64,000 nt of DNA from Vicugna pacos. Lineage: Eukaryota; Chordata; Mammalia; Artiodactyla; Camelidae. Both the position numbers and the translations under genes were made by a program. The stretch is from positions 72,358,662-72,422,661 of the forward strand of contig NW_027328740.1 in assembly GCF_048564905.1 (NCBI RefSeq). The letters are read 5' to 3'. This document shows, piece by piece, positions 23,705-35,900 of this stretch; positions within the stretch are counted from its first letter, which is position 1, and each line of letters begins with the position of its first letter. The notes under the pieces are model-generated. The model did not search any database. It was not told the origin of the DNA and saw only the letters and a list, made by a program, of their open reading frames with translations.

Positions 23705-24059
23705 CCCTACCCTAGGCGAGACTCTCCTACACAAGAGCCAGGCAAGTGTCCTGGCTTCTTTAATGAGTTACCGCAGCAACACCCCTCCCTTCTCTGTGTT
23801 AATGTTTCCCACAACCTCCATTACTGCAGATGAGGATGTAATCCTCAACTGAGGCCTCTAATCCCAGAAGACTACCAACCTTGAAAGGGAGGGCCCATCT
23901 ACCATCTCTACACCCCGCACAGTCTATTTTGAGTCAAGCCCTAGATAACTGCTAATTGACACTGACCCTTGTCTTATTCCTGAGTTTTAGCGAAGGAGCC
24001 AACATCTGGATGGAACTGAAATTTCCCTGCTGATATACAAGGCTGATAAACCACCCTAT
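23705..24059. other. Unassigned DNA between transposon and CpG island
   Basis: No gene or repeat recognised. Confidence 0.4.
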
Positions 24060-24995
24060 TCCAACATCTGATTCTGGGGCTCTTCAAAACGCGGGTAAGG
24101 CCCCGCTTCATAAAAGACGGGTCCTCCACCTGCCCTTCCCAGGGGTTCTGGGAGGCCGCGGCCACGCAGGGCTACCCGGAGTCGCGGTCCAAGCCCCAGA
24201 GCCCGAGGGGGAGGAAAGCCGGAGGCTGTGCCCCAGCCCTGACCCCCCGCCCCAACCCGCTCCCCGGCACCACAGCCCTCCCCGGCCGCCACACCAACCC
24301 GGATCCCACCCCGGTCCATGTCCACTGGCCCCGCCAACGGCGCTGCCGTACGTTTACCGTCTGTGAGACGCCGCCCCAGAAAGGATGTCGGCCGCCGACT
24401 GACGCGGCCAGAACTAGTGGCCCGGCCAAGCAAGCCGCCATCCCCAGCAGCAAACACCGCCAAGGTCCCGGGCAGCTGCACACTTCCGGAGCCCGCTGCC
24501 TGCCCCAGAAGCGCACGCCAGCCCGCGAGGAGCGCGGCGTCTTTATCCATGGCAACGCCGCGGGGCCCTCCCCTAGCGCTTGCGTCTGCGTCCTCCCGAG
24601 GCTAGACGTGCGAGAGCAGAACTTTCGGAGCCAATGGGAGCAAGGGCGCGGCCAGGACGGGGGTGGGGGGAGGCTTATGGGGCAGCTGGGTGGGGCCGGG
24701 GCGGGCGGGGCCGCGCGGAGGTCCTCAGCTGCAGGTGGCACCGGCCGGAGGCTGGGGCAATGCTGCCAACAGTGGGCGGGGCGGCGGGGCGGCGGGGCGG
24801 CGGGGTGGGGGCACCCTCACCTGTCCTTGTGCGGGGCTCAGCCTGGGCTCCGCGGCCTCCGCTTGCACCGGAAGTGGACCCAGGCTACCGGTGGGCAAGA
24901 TAGAGGACTGAGCCCAGGCAGGCACGGCTGGCCAGGTAGGGCACCTGAAGTGCAGATCCGCCAGGCCGGCTGCCGGCCTTGAATACGCGCTGCTA
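24060..24995. promoter_or_regulatory. CpG island, probable bidirectional promoter
   Basis: About 930 bp of high GC with abundant CpG. This contrasts with the CpG-poor surroundings and implies germline hypomethylation. It holds a CCAAT box (GAGCCAATGGGAG, about 24632) and a run of Sp1-type GC boxes arranged as (GGGGCGGC)n at about 24775-24805. A candidate minus-strand first exon lies left of the CCAAT box. No equally clear exon is seen on the plus side, so bidirectionality is inferred. Confidence 0.75.
24358..24550 (-). CDS. Candidate first coding exon of an unidentified gene
   Basis: Two ATGs precede a donor ACG|GTAAAC at 24358 on the minus strand. The ATG at 24441 has a strong Kozak context (GGGATGG) and gives exactly 28 codons beginning MAACLAGPLVLAAS, phase 0 at the donor. 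The hydrophobic N-terminus could be a signal anchor or mitochondrial presequence. The ATG at 24550 (MDKDAALLAGWRALLGQ) reads a different frame and ends in phase 1. I cannot name the gene. No second exon was recognised within the window, although introns may extend past the left edge. The exon is inferred from the CpG island, Kozak and donor only, and may belong to a non-coding transcript. Confidence 0.3.
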
Positions 24996-25860
24996 GGCAG
25001 TTTCCAAGAAGACGGGATCTGTCCCAAGAGGGGAGGTAGGGCAGGGTGCCAGATGCCTGGTTGGGTGCGGTCTTACAGGAGAGCCACGTTGAGAGGGTGC
25101 AGAGCAGCCCCTGTGTTGGCGGGGCTAGGAATTTGGGGTATAGGGTGGGGATGATGTGTGCCATTCCCTGTGGTCTCCCAAAGAACTCGCACCCCCAAGC
25201 AAAGGACCCTGCTCCCTCCACCCTTCACTGCATCCCCTGCCTTCCCCAGCACCACCGCCCCTGCCCCCGGAGGGTCCCATGACCTCTCCCCACACCAGGC
25301 ACCGTCCCTGTTACAGGTACTTATCTCCTGGTGGTTCCAGCCCAAGGGTGGGGGCTGTATCTGACCAGTTAGGATGCCTGGAGCCTTTGTATGAAACCTC
25401 AGACTATAATGCAGGCGTGCACAGAGGCCCCTCAAACAGGATTCCCTGCATTCCCTCCCCACCAAGCACCCACAGCGCAGCTGCCACACCAGGCCAAGCC
25501 TGCTGGAGGACCGCTGTTCCCTCTCCACCTGTCCCTGATCAAGAGTGCACCGCCCACACTGCTGGGTATTTAGTGGGCCTTAGAAGAGCAGCTGGTATTT
25601 TCATGGACAAATATTTGCTCTTTTGGGAAGAGTTGAGTGCAAAGGGATGTAGGGTATGCCTTTTCTGTTGTCCTGGAACTGGTGACTAGGATGCAAACTT
25701 AAGTCAAAGCAGTTTTTAGAGAGAGCCGCAATATATCTTACCCAAAGATCACTGTTCCCCTACAAAGGCAACACCACCTGGCGGGTGGGGTCCTGGTCCC
25801 TCTTTCTGGAGGTTGGGCTTTGCACCCTCCAGCTGGGACAGAGCCCGAAACAGCTCTGAA
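24996..25860. other. GC-moderate flank of the CpG island
   Basis: No gene recognised. Overlapping frames on both strands at 25046-25689 are Pro/Ser/Cys-rich and lack domains. Confidence 0.4.
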
Positions 25861-26400
25861 CACGCTCCAACAGGCTTTCCCAGCACAAACTGCCTTTATT
25901 TTGAATCTGGCTGAAGGAAGCAGCTGAGAAATCTGGGTAAATCTTCCTGGGTGTAACCATGCCTTTTGTGCTGAATGAAAGAGCGGCTCTCCACATGCTA
26001 ACAGCTTAGAACTGAATGTGTGTCGAAGCCTTCATGCATGTAGCATGTTGGGAACAGCGTTTCATGGTGAGGGGAACTCTATAACTTACATGTGTATGGG
26101 GAAGCCCTCACTCCAACAGGGTTTTCCTGCACAAACTGCCTTTATTTCGAAATTGGCTCTTGCTGAGAAATCTTGGTAAGTGTTCTTAAGTGTAGCCATG
26201 CCCATTATGCAGGATGAAAGAGCGGCTCTACACTTTTTCACATCTCAGAAATGAATGTGTGTTGAAGCCGTCATTCATGTAGCGTGTTGGGAACACAGAA
26301 TTTAGTGGTGAGAACTATGTAAATTACATGTCTATGATGAAGCACTCTCTCGAGCCGGGTATTCCAGTGCATACTGCCTTTATTTCGAAACTGGCTTCTC
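25861..26400. repeat. Tandem repeat, unit about 240 bp, about 2.2 copies
   Basis: Unit 1 starts at about 25861, unit 2 at about 26107, partial unit 3 at about 26343. Each starts with a CTGCCTTTATTTCGAA-like block about 30 bp in and includes GATGAAAGAGCGGCTCT (unit 2) or its variant, GAATGTGTGT(C/T)GAAGCC and GTAGC(A/G)TGTTGGGAACA. Copies are roughly 80% identical. No known family recognised. Confidence 0.85.
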
Positions 26401-29400
26401 AGAAGCCTGTGGTCTCCACTGCAGGTCTGTCTCCAAACCCAGGGCCAGCATGGTAACTCTGCTCCCCCTGTCTATTCTGGAAGTTCTAGGTGTCCTCCAT
26501 GGCCCTTCCACCATTATGTTTTTGGAAAACCCCGCAGATGGAATGGGCCTGAGAACAGGAGAGCTGGATGCCAGAAGCCACTGCCCAGTGTGAGGCTCCT
26601 GGGAGGGGCATCTCCTCTCCGTGGGCTCTGATCTAACCTCCCCTCTCCCCCACCCCCACCCCTCTCCTCCTGCATTTCCTGATTGATCCCTGGATAATGG
26701 TCCATACCAGGAATGACCTGGGAGAGGTTTTATGAGTCTTTAAGTGGAAAAGAAAAAAAAAAGAAATCTTTAGACAAGTTACTGAAAGTAACTTCCAGCT
26801 TTACCGGGAAAGACCTCATTCCAATGTTTAAGGCTAGTTGACAGGGTGTCAAATTGCTTAACCACTCACATCTGAGCAAGTGCTACCTCTCTCTCCAGCT
26901 CCCCGCAGCATCCACCTGTGGCAACTTGGCCAAAAGAAGGCAAGAAAGCTCTTTCCCCTCGCCAGCACCAGCGTGGCTTTGGAGTCAGTGGAGGCTGAGA
27001 GAAAGAGCCCCGCCCTGAGGTTTGAGGGGCCTCCAGCCACAGCCAGAGGAGCGGGGGTTTTCAGAGTGGCCCAGCAGGGAAACCAGGCAAGGCCACCTGG
27101 CCCAAGTCTTCCCTGCCCAGAGAGCCCCATGAACTGCTTTGGGCCACACTCCCCGTTTGGGCCCCCTGCAAAAAGATACCACGGGAGCCACACCTGAGAA
27201 GGCAGAAGGACAGCCCTTTAGCCTGGGGTCCCAGCAGGTGTGTCCTGTGAGACCTGTGGCCACATAAGTTCCTTGTCTCTCCAGGTCACTGAAGGGACTG
27301 TGCTGGGCATCTTGGTGGTCAGGGACATGGGAACACCTCTAAACTCTGAAGAAGGACAGAGAGACTCTTCCTGGAAGCAAGGATTCCAGGGAGACACCTT
27401 GCCCAGAACTGGGGGACTGTGTCCTGAGTAGACCCCTGGGAGGCAATGTGGGGCTGTGGGGTCCTCTTCTGAGAAGGGAGCAGGTGAGTTTTCCGGGGGT
27501 GGGGTCCTGCTTTGTCCAGATATGTCCTTGTGTAAGACTCATTTACAAACACCTCCAAGTCCACCTAGGGGTGGCCCCAGAGGTGGGGGTAGAGGAGGAG
27601 AGTGAAGGGTGCAGACTTAGGGCCCCCTGAGCCACCCAGGGAGCCAAGGGTCAGTGGGAACATCTTGGGAGTCTAGTGCAGGGGTGGAGGACGAGCACTA
27701 AGAACATGCCAAGTCATGCAATAAAGTGACCCGTGACCACGAGACACAGGTGGCCGTACACCAAAAGAGGCAGATAGAAATTTAGACCCAGGATCTGAGA
27801 ACCTTGAGAGGGGCTGGAGGGTCCCAGGAACCCTCAGGAACAGCTCTTCTAGGGGCACAGACATCCCAATACACACATTTCTCATGGAAGCTTTTTGGGG
27901 TGCAGAATGAGTTACCAGGATCCTGAACTTAGTATGGAATCACGGTTCCTGGCAATAAATTGCTGTCATTTGTCCCTGGACATGCACAGGGGAGCTGACT
28001 GCTGTGGGGGTCACTGCAGGACTAGAATCTTCTGGTGTCTGCTCTGTGACCACAGAAACCCAGGGGGATTTCTCAACAGGAGAACCTGGAGACCATGCCT
28101 GCAAGGACCACCCTCATGGGATGGCCAAGGAGCTCGTGGTACCCAGGTCACCAAGTGACGAAGTTGTGAGGTTGCCTGGGGTATCCTGGGGGCATGTAGA
28201 TTTCTGAGGTCAGCACGTGGGCCCAGCACTGCTGGATGGTCTGCACAAAGAGGGGCCTGCCCTCCTGATGATGGCTCTTAACACCTGCAGGGAAACTGCT
28301 CCCAGGGCTCCTGGAGGTCCATATTGAGAGTGTCCTGCCAGCCTTGTGGGGTCACCTTCCCCTGATGCAGAAGCAGACCTCTCTCCCTTGAGGCCCAGGG
28401 GACACCTGGCTCAGGTGCCACCTGTGTGCCCTGGACACGCAGAGCCCCAGAGCTCTGGCACAGCCTGGGGTGTGGTGGTGTCCGGGCAAGAAAGGCCCTG
28501 GGAAGGGGGTCATTCAAGGGCAGAGGCCACTCTGCAGGGATGCTGGACCTGGCAGCAATGCACTGCTTCAGTACTCCCTTGGGTTGGGTCTCCAACCTGT
28601 GGGATGGAAGGGCCACTCCTTCCTGTGTTGCAGTCGGGGGAACTAGATCCATCGTCAAGGTCAGCCCTGAAAATGGAGGCTGCGCTACCTCCATTCCTGG
28701 AAAGAAAATCAGTCCCCTCCAGTCCAGGTGATTCAGAAAGTCATTCAGCAATGTTCGGGGCCCCCACTTTAGGCTTTGAATTAGAGCTGAGCGGCTTAGG
28801 AGGCCAGATCCCTGACCGTGGCTCCAGGAGCAGGTTTTCTGCTGGGGGACAGGATCCTCACAAACACCTGTGTCTTTGTGGGACACTCCCCTCTGACAAG
28901 CTGGGAGGCAGGGTGCAGTTGTGGGAAATCGTGTTTACATGAGCAGAGGGCCACCATGTGGTGGGGGCACAGGAGACTGTGAGAATGAGTCCCACAGCCT
29001 TTCTGGAATCAAAAAACTGGCAAATGTGAAAAAGTGCATAATTTGTTTTATTGAACAGGCTGCTTATGTACGTTTGGAGGACCAGGTTCAAGGACTCAGC
29101 ATCCCTCCAGGACAATAGCCTCAAGAGAAGAACAGACAGAGCAGGAGGAGATCTGGGGTTTCTCCCAGGAATGAGGTGGAACAGGGATTTCTGCAGATTT
29201 GCAAGGAGTCCCCGACCACTGAGCATGGGGTTACAGCCCCACGAGACCCCTGTCATGTTTGGCTTGGGCTCTGGTTCTGGCCTGCTCATGTATTCTTCCA
29301 GCAGAGTTCCAGAAACTCAGAGGGTGGACTTAGAGGGGCTGCGTTTGGAACCTAGTGAGGAGTTGGAGGGTCCTTTATATTGAGTCCCTTCATCCTAATC

Positions 29401-30690
29401 ACCGTAGCTGAAGCCCAACACCCCCCAGGCCCCCATGGTTGCCGTGGAGGGAGAACAAGCCTGGCAGGCGACCTAGGGGTCCCACTACTGTGTCCTTCCC
29501 TTGTCTTCGTTCCCTTTCACCCCGGAAGGTGTGATTGTCTCGTGTCATGGTGGCCTCCACAATGTCCCTCCCAGTAATCTCTCTTCTCCATCAGGTGGGG
29601 TTCCCAACCCCGCTCAGCCTTCTCTGCATGGATGCTGAAGGACCAGGCCCACCTGAAGTTCTGAGCTCGAGCAGTAAGGTGGAAACAAAGAAACCAATGG
29701 AAAAAAGAAGCAAGTGATTGTGGCAAAGCTCCCCACCACAGAGAAGCTGCCCTGAGTGGAAGGGAGAGTGTGGGCATGCCCGTTTGTTTCCTATCTCCCA
29801 GTGCTCTTAGCTTTCTTATTGCCTACCTGCATGGTTACAACAAAATGATCTGCAAAATGATCTGAAAATATTTACTCTCTTGCTTTTACAGAAAAGGCTG
29901 GCCAGCCTCTGGTCCGGTACCAGGCAAGAGATTGGAGTTCCTTTCCAGTTTGGAAACATCTTGGCAGGCCCAGGTTTGCAAAGGTCTTTAAGAGTAGTTA
30001 CGGAGTTTTGCTTTTAAACTTTTTTACGGCTGTATATACTTGTGAGATGTGGTTGTGATGTATAATTCTGAGCCGGGATTTTCTCAAACTGTTTCTCACT
30101 TCTTATACCAGACATTCCTAAATTCCAAGTGGAACTGCATATTAAGGAAGCCATGGAATTTAGCAAAAGGATACAGATCTCATTTCCTTTTAAGCATCGG
30201 TGTACCTCCATCATGGCAGTATTTGTTATGTGTTATTGATAGGGGAACTAAGTAGTAAACAGATTAATAGAAAATAGGGGATTTTAGGTACACAGGTTCA
30301 TCTTTTCAACATTGTTTGTAATATTTGCAGTTTAAGATGACCATTCCTGAGAAACAGGCAGCCTCTTAGAATGAAATAGCATTTCCTCTGAACCATAATT
30401 AATTTTTATTTTGTAGACAGCAGGAAGGGTAATAACACGTCACACATTTGGGGACGTCAAAGAGAAAATGTAACTTTCTGGGAGCGCACTCCCCCGCCTC
30501 CCCCTGCCCTTTTTACTGTCCCATTCTCCCTGGAAGGCTCTTTCTTATCTTCTGCTCATGGCTCCAGTAACTCTTTCTTCCTCCTTGTTCCTCAGCTGGT
30601 AAGGTTAGTTTTCTACTTTGAACAAGCAAACAAGCCAACAGAAGAGAAATTTCACAAGCAACTCCCAGCACATCCGCTCGCCTTCTGATG
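26401..30690. other. Long unassigned non-coding stretch
   Basis: GC-moderate DNA with a C-rich run at about 26638-26670. Frames of about 200 codons on opposite strands at 28278-28942 overlap each other and have no domain. I see no splice-bounded exon and no clear repeat family. It may include very old repeats I cannot align by eye. Confidence 0.35.
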
Positions 30691-31400
30691 TCTGTGACCT
30701 CACTCTCGGTGCCCCACCGCTTATTAAAAGTGGCATCGAAAGCCAGTTCCTCCAAAAGTCCCCGAGGCCCCATCCCTCCCATCTTCTCTGGGTTGTCACT
30801 CCCAAAACCATCCTCTCTTTCACTGCCTCATCTATTTTGTTCTCCTGCTAGTTGGCACCATCAGTATATAAACGTCCATCCTCTTAAACCAACAGCACTC
30901 CTTGACCCTAATTCACCCCCACCAATTGCCACCCTGTGTCTTTGCAGCAAATCTTTAAGGAGTTGTTTAAACTCACTGTCTGCATCTTCTCTTGAGCCAT
31001 CCCCTTTTACACCCATTCTGGCTTTTCGCCTGATCCCTCGCTCTATGGAAACTGCCCTGTCAAGGCCATCAGTGACCCCATGTTGCTAAATATAGTGGTC
31101 AATTTTGACTCCTCATCATGCTTGGCCCCTCGGCAGCATTTGACCCAGCTCTTCCATCCCTCCTACCCCGTGTTCCTGCTTCACTCAACCCCCAGCCCAT
31201 CTCTCTGTCTGTTTCTGCTTTTGGCCTGCTGGCTGGTCCTTTGCCAATGTCTCCTGTTTTTTCCAAACATATACTGTGGGTGTTCCCCAGGGTGGGTTCC
31301 TGGGCCTCTCCTCTCTCTCTCTGCTATTCCTTTGGTGGAAGCAACCCAGCCTTGGAGATTGGCATGCCATCAATTTCTCAATTTCTCCAAAATTCCCTGA
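30690..31400 (+). mobile_element. LINE L2 remnant (ORF2 3' region)
   Basis: Blocks follow L2 in order: GTCAAGGCCATCAGTGACCC, GCATTTGACCCAGCTCTTCC, TGCTGGCTGGTCC and GGTGTTCCCCAGGGTGGGTT. The frames at 30688-31089 and 31080-31400 are pieces of this LINE, not host genes. Confidence 0.75.
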
Positions 31401-32200
31401 TTTCCCCTTTCCATCTGAGCCTTTATCCCTGAGACTCACATCACATTCTTTTCCTTTCATTCATCTTGCTTTCACATTCATACATATGTTCTACTATGAA
31501 ATTACTTTTCCAAATTTTGAATCAGTACATATATATCATGTAAAATGCTCAAATATGTATTATTTCCACTAAGATGCTAATTCTACCTTAGAACATTTCT
31601 GCACTTCTGTATTTATGTGAATAAAGCGAATAGTATTTCTACAAGCCTCATAGTTAAACACTGTTAGTTTGGGGCTATTATGTAACATGAAATAATGGTA
31701 CATCAACATAGTCGTTTTTCATTTATTTTTATGTAACACCAAGATGAGGTTTTTGCCCTGAAGACTGGTTTTATTGAAATTTTACCTACATTACGGACAG
31801 TCAGTTTATGTGAAAGCCCTCATTTCTCCCCTTTTTGATATATGCTCCATTTGGCTATATATAACATATAATTGGCATGAAACAAAATTCCCAAATCATT
31901 CACATAATACAATTAATATGTTTAATTATATTTTTTAAATGTTAAAAAGAAAAAGAAAACAGATTCCTCTACCTATTAGGCACTTCTGTGGCAATATGTA
32001 ACACACCCCTTAACCATGACATTGAAGAACTGAGCTGATACCAGCCCCTTTCCACCTGCTCAGCCCCACCTTTTCCCATCCCCTTTCCCATCCGGAGAGG
32101 ACATCCCTCCCATTGTCCAGGCCCAGATGTTGGAACCATGTCCTTTCTCTCTCTTTCTTTTACACTCACAGACAGCAAATCCAGCTTGTTAGAAAATTCT
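31401..32200. other. AT-rich unassigned DNA
   Basis: No gene or repeat family recognised. Confidence 0.4.
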
Positions 32201-32975
32201 GGATATTCTGTCTTAATTAAATACCTGCTCTCTGCTCCCCGCCCTCCTAAGAGCCACCTTCAGCCTTTCCTGGATACCAATAGCCTTCTGTTTCCATCTT
32301 TGCTTTCCTACAATCTCTCATCCACACAGAGTCAGAGGGAGCCTGTAAAAACATACATTGGGGGTGGTGGGTGTTGCTCAGTGGTAGGGCGCATGCTTAG
32401 CATGCTTGAGATCCTGGGTTCAATCACCAGCATATTTCATTAAAATAAATAAATTACTTCCCCCCAAAAAACACAAACACAAAAGCATAAGTTGGACTAC
32501 ATCACCCCTCCCCTCAAAACTCACTAAACGGGTCACCATGTCATTAGGAGCCAAAGTCGTCACAAAGGCCTCAGGACCCGGCGTGCTCTGCCTCTCTGCC
32601 CACACTCTCCCCCTCACTCTGGGGGCCTCTGGCTCCGGCTCTTCCTTCTTCCTCCGGATCTATTCTGCTTCAAGTTCATTACTCCGTGAGATCTGCCAGG
32701 ATTGCCTTATTCTCTCCTGCCTGCCTCCCACCCCACCGCCATCACCCGAGTTTGCTCATATCACTCTTTTTTAAAAATTTTTCCAAACTCTTGCTACCCC
32801 AACATGCTGCCTGTTTCCTCTGCTAAAATTCTGAGCCCCCAGTGATGGGGAGTCATGTCTATTTTGTTGACTGATAAAGCCCGAGAGCCTTGGGAACGGT
32901 CTAGTTAGGAGATTCCCGTATGTAGTAGGAGCTTATACACATTTGCTGAATGAATGTAGATGCCCTGGTCCAATC
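32200..32975 (+). mobile_element. LINE L2 remnant, split by a camelid SINE
   Basis: Left part has GAGCCACCTTCAGCCTTTCC and CACACAGAGTCAGAGGGAGC. After the SINE it continues with GTTGGACTACATCACCCCTC and CTCTGCCTCTCTGCCCACAC. It ends in a tail (32910-32965) resembling the 'acacatttgctgaatgaatg' L2/MIR ending. Confidence 0.7.
32360..32480 (+). mobile_element. Camelid tRNA-derived SINE (Vic-1 type)
   Basis: Best preserved copy in the window. The tRNA-like head contains an A box (TTGCTCAGTGGTAGGGCGC) and a B-box-like GGGTTCAATCACCAG, followed by an A/C-rich tail. It is flanked by AAAAACATA (32347-32355) and AAAAGCATA (32481-32489), a likely target-site duplication with one change. Young relative to the L2 it entered. 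Confidence 0.9.
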
Positions 32976-35900
32976 CGATGGAGCACTTCTGTGACGTGCT
33001 CAAAGAATAACTCTCCTTTCCACCTGAGAGGGGGTGACAACTTCCCTGCTGATTAAAGGCAAGAACTTTTTGCTTTATGCTGTTAACCTTAGGCGGGGAG
33101 ACTGGGGGATCTTCATATATATTTTTAAATTTGGTTCACTCTGCAGTTGGTCTTTGGTCTCTGTATAATTTTGAGAAACTCTTTATAAGTGATCATTCTT
33201 TGATCAGATTGAACAGGTTCCAGGGGGAAGGACCAAGCCTGTCCCATCAGCCATCCTATGTGTCTTGTCCTGGGACCCAGTGGATGCTCAGCATGTAAGT
33301 GAACCGACAGGAGTGAGTGAAGAGATGGGAGCATCTCATTATTGTGGCGGATCTCTGTCCAATGCCTTGAGATTTGGGGAAGGGTTTACGAGTGCAGAAG
33401 GGAGAGGTCATGTCCTCTGTGCTTTTCCTGAGTGCCCTGGCCTTACCCATTCCCCCAGCCCCCTCTGGGCAGCCAAGCCAAGGAGCTGGGCCACCAGGGG
33501 TTGTGCTGATCAATAATCCACCTTCACCCCAATTCCGGGGGTAGGTACACATGGTTGTAGACACTGGAGTCAGGTCCTTGGAGGAATTCCTCACCGAACT
33601 ATGTTTTGGACCTTTTATTTTTCTCTAGAACCTCCAGCTGAAGATTGTCTTAGACACATGAAAGTTGAGGACACCTTCTGTCCCCTCGCAACCCAGGTGG
33701 GCCTGGGAGTCTGCTTTTTCTATAGCCGATGGGCTCGTGTTGATTTGGGCATCCCTGTGCCTGAATTCCTGCAGTACACTCGGTGGTAAGGATGGGGGTG
33801 CCTGGCAGGGAGGGAAGCGGGTTGGGAGACTGTACAGCTGGGCTGATGTTAACCTGGGGTGAGCGGGAGCTTGCTGATGCATGGCATCTCGGGGCAGGGA
33901 ACTCTCCACACTCAAGAGGGGTTCCCACTCCCGCAGGGTCCCTTTGATCAGGGTGCTGGGCTGTCAGGGGACCACAGGGGTCCCAGTGAGGATTAGGGTG
34001 CCTTCAGGCAATGGGAAGTGTGGGGTCCAGTGGCAATTGAATTAACTGTGCACCCAAACCCAGCCCCCACCTCTTTCAGCCTGTTTCCTAATCTGCAAAA
34101 CTGGAATGTTATTAAACATCTCGCGGGGTCATTGATGGGCTGGGACAGACTACACAGTCAGGAGCTGGAATTCTTCTGTCCCCTGATTGTTTGCCTTCTT
34201 TCTGACTATTTGCTCTCACAAGCTCAGTCTCTCTGTCTCTCGCTCTTTCACTTCTAAGTTTCTCTCATGCTCTGGTTTCATTTGATTTCCAACCACCGCC
34301 CCTCCCCTCCGCCAAACTCCAGATGAGTGAACTTGATTTCTATGTGTCAGTTACAAATTCCCAGGAAAGATGCTCTGTCAACCTCTGGATCTTCTGTCCA
34401 ACCCATGAGTTGTGGCCAGATGAGCGAGTCCCACTGGGACCAGCAGAGGGTCTCTGCCCAGCCCCCAGCCACCACTGTGGGAGCACATAGCTCTCCGTGG
34501 AGGAAGTTCTGGCTGTGACCTTGTGTCACTAAGTGTGAATTTATGTCTTCTCTTGAACCACCTTCATCCTCCTAAACAAAGATGAAAATTAAACACTCCC
34601 GGGATTTGTGTCATGGAACACTCAGGGTGGGGGCTAATGGGGCTGGAATTTCTGCTGTATTTAAGGGGCTACAGTGAATCCCCAACGAGAGCCTGCAAAG
34701 GGAACAGCACCAGCCCCACCCGGCACTTAGGGCGCTGAGTCTGCGTGACGTTGAGCCAGGCTTCTGACCACAGCTCAGGGGTCTGGTCTGACCAGTTAGC
34801 CTTTGAAACCAACCAGCTTTGGATTCCTCAATCCCACCCTGAGGTTTTACCTGAACCATCAGCTTCTGTATCTCTGAAGACAGATGCTGAGGACCCTTCA
34901 CGTAAGCCGTTCGCACAGCCCTGTTCAGGCCTTTGTGCTGCACGGTCTGCCCGGCGAGCTGACCGAGGTTGGTATTTTACTGATGTTAGAAGTAGTCTGG
35001 TTTCCCGATGTACTGTTTCACTGAACAAGCAACAGAAGCCACTTCTCGCTGATAAAAGCAGAAAAGGGACATAATGAAAAGATACTGGGAGGGTGTGTGG
35101 AGTGGCCAGGACCGGAGCCAACCCAGGAGCTGTAGGAGGTGTTAGGGAGCCCCAGGCACCAGGCTGGGAGGGGTGCTACCGGGCCCCCTGCCACCCCAGA
35201 AGGGACCCCCCTCCACCCGACCCTCCACCTCACTCACTGCAGGTTCATGTCCCGGCAGGGCCAGGTCACACTGAAGCCACCAGCACACACCTCAGTTGGG
35301 GAGCTGGCCCCGTCTGAGCTGCGGGCGTGCCTGGTGTGGGGAGAGGCCCAGTTAGAGGAAGGCAGTTCCCCTACTGTTCCGAGTTAAGGTGCAAGTCAGT
35401 GCCCATCACTCAGGAGAGCCAGGCTGGACGGACCTCATTGTGGTGACTAGGCTGTCTGAGTTCACTTATTACTTTCTACGTTTGAAGGCCCTGGAGGGAG
35501 AAAAAGTGAAGGTTCTAGTACTTATTTTGTGTTTCCCACGTACCAGGTGTGGTAAGCAAGCCACTTCAGACAAGGCCCGGAGCAACCACGTAAATAGGCC
35601 ACGGAGCAAGTCGTGCAGTCAGGCCTCTGTGGTCCCGAAACCCGTGTCCCCATCCGCTCCATAGTTACCAGTGGAAACTAGGGGGATTTATGGGACTGTG
35701 TGCTCCTGTGGGGGCTGGGATATGTGTGTTTAAGTCCACATCTTCAGAAACTCGGCTAGAACCACAGCCACTGATTGCACGGTGGCAGAGGAAGGGAGGA
35801 TTCCAGCCTCTGGTCCAGCTCGTGTGGAGCTCAGAAGTTCTTCCTCCTGTCCTGAAAATAACACCAAATCTGAGGGAGCTGCAAACCCACTGCTCTTCTT

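Noticed and set aside
28278-28942. Overlapping frames of about 200 codons on both strands
   Set aside because: Open frames on opposite strands of the same GC-rich DNA are typical of stop-codon depletion. Neither protein has a domain I recognise.
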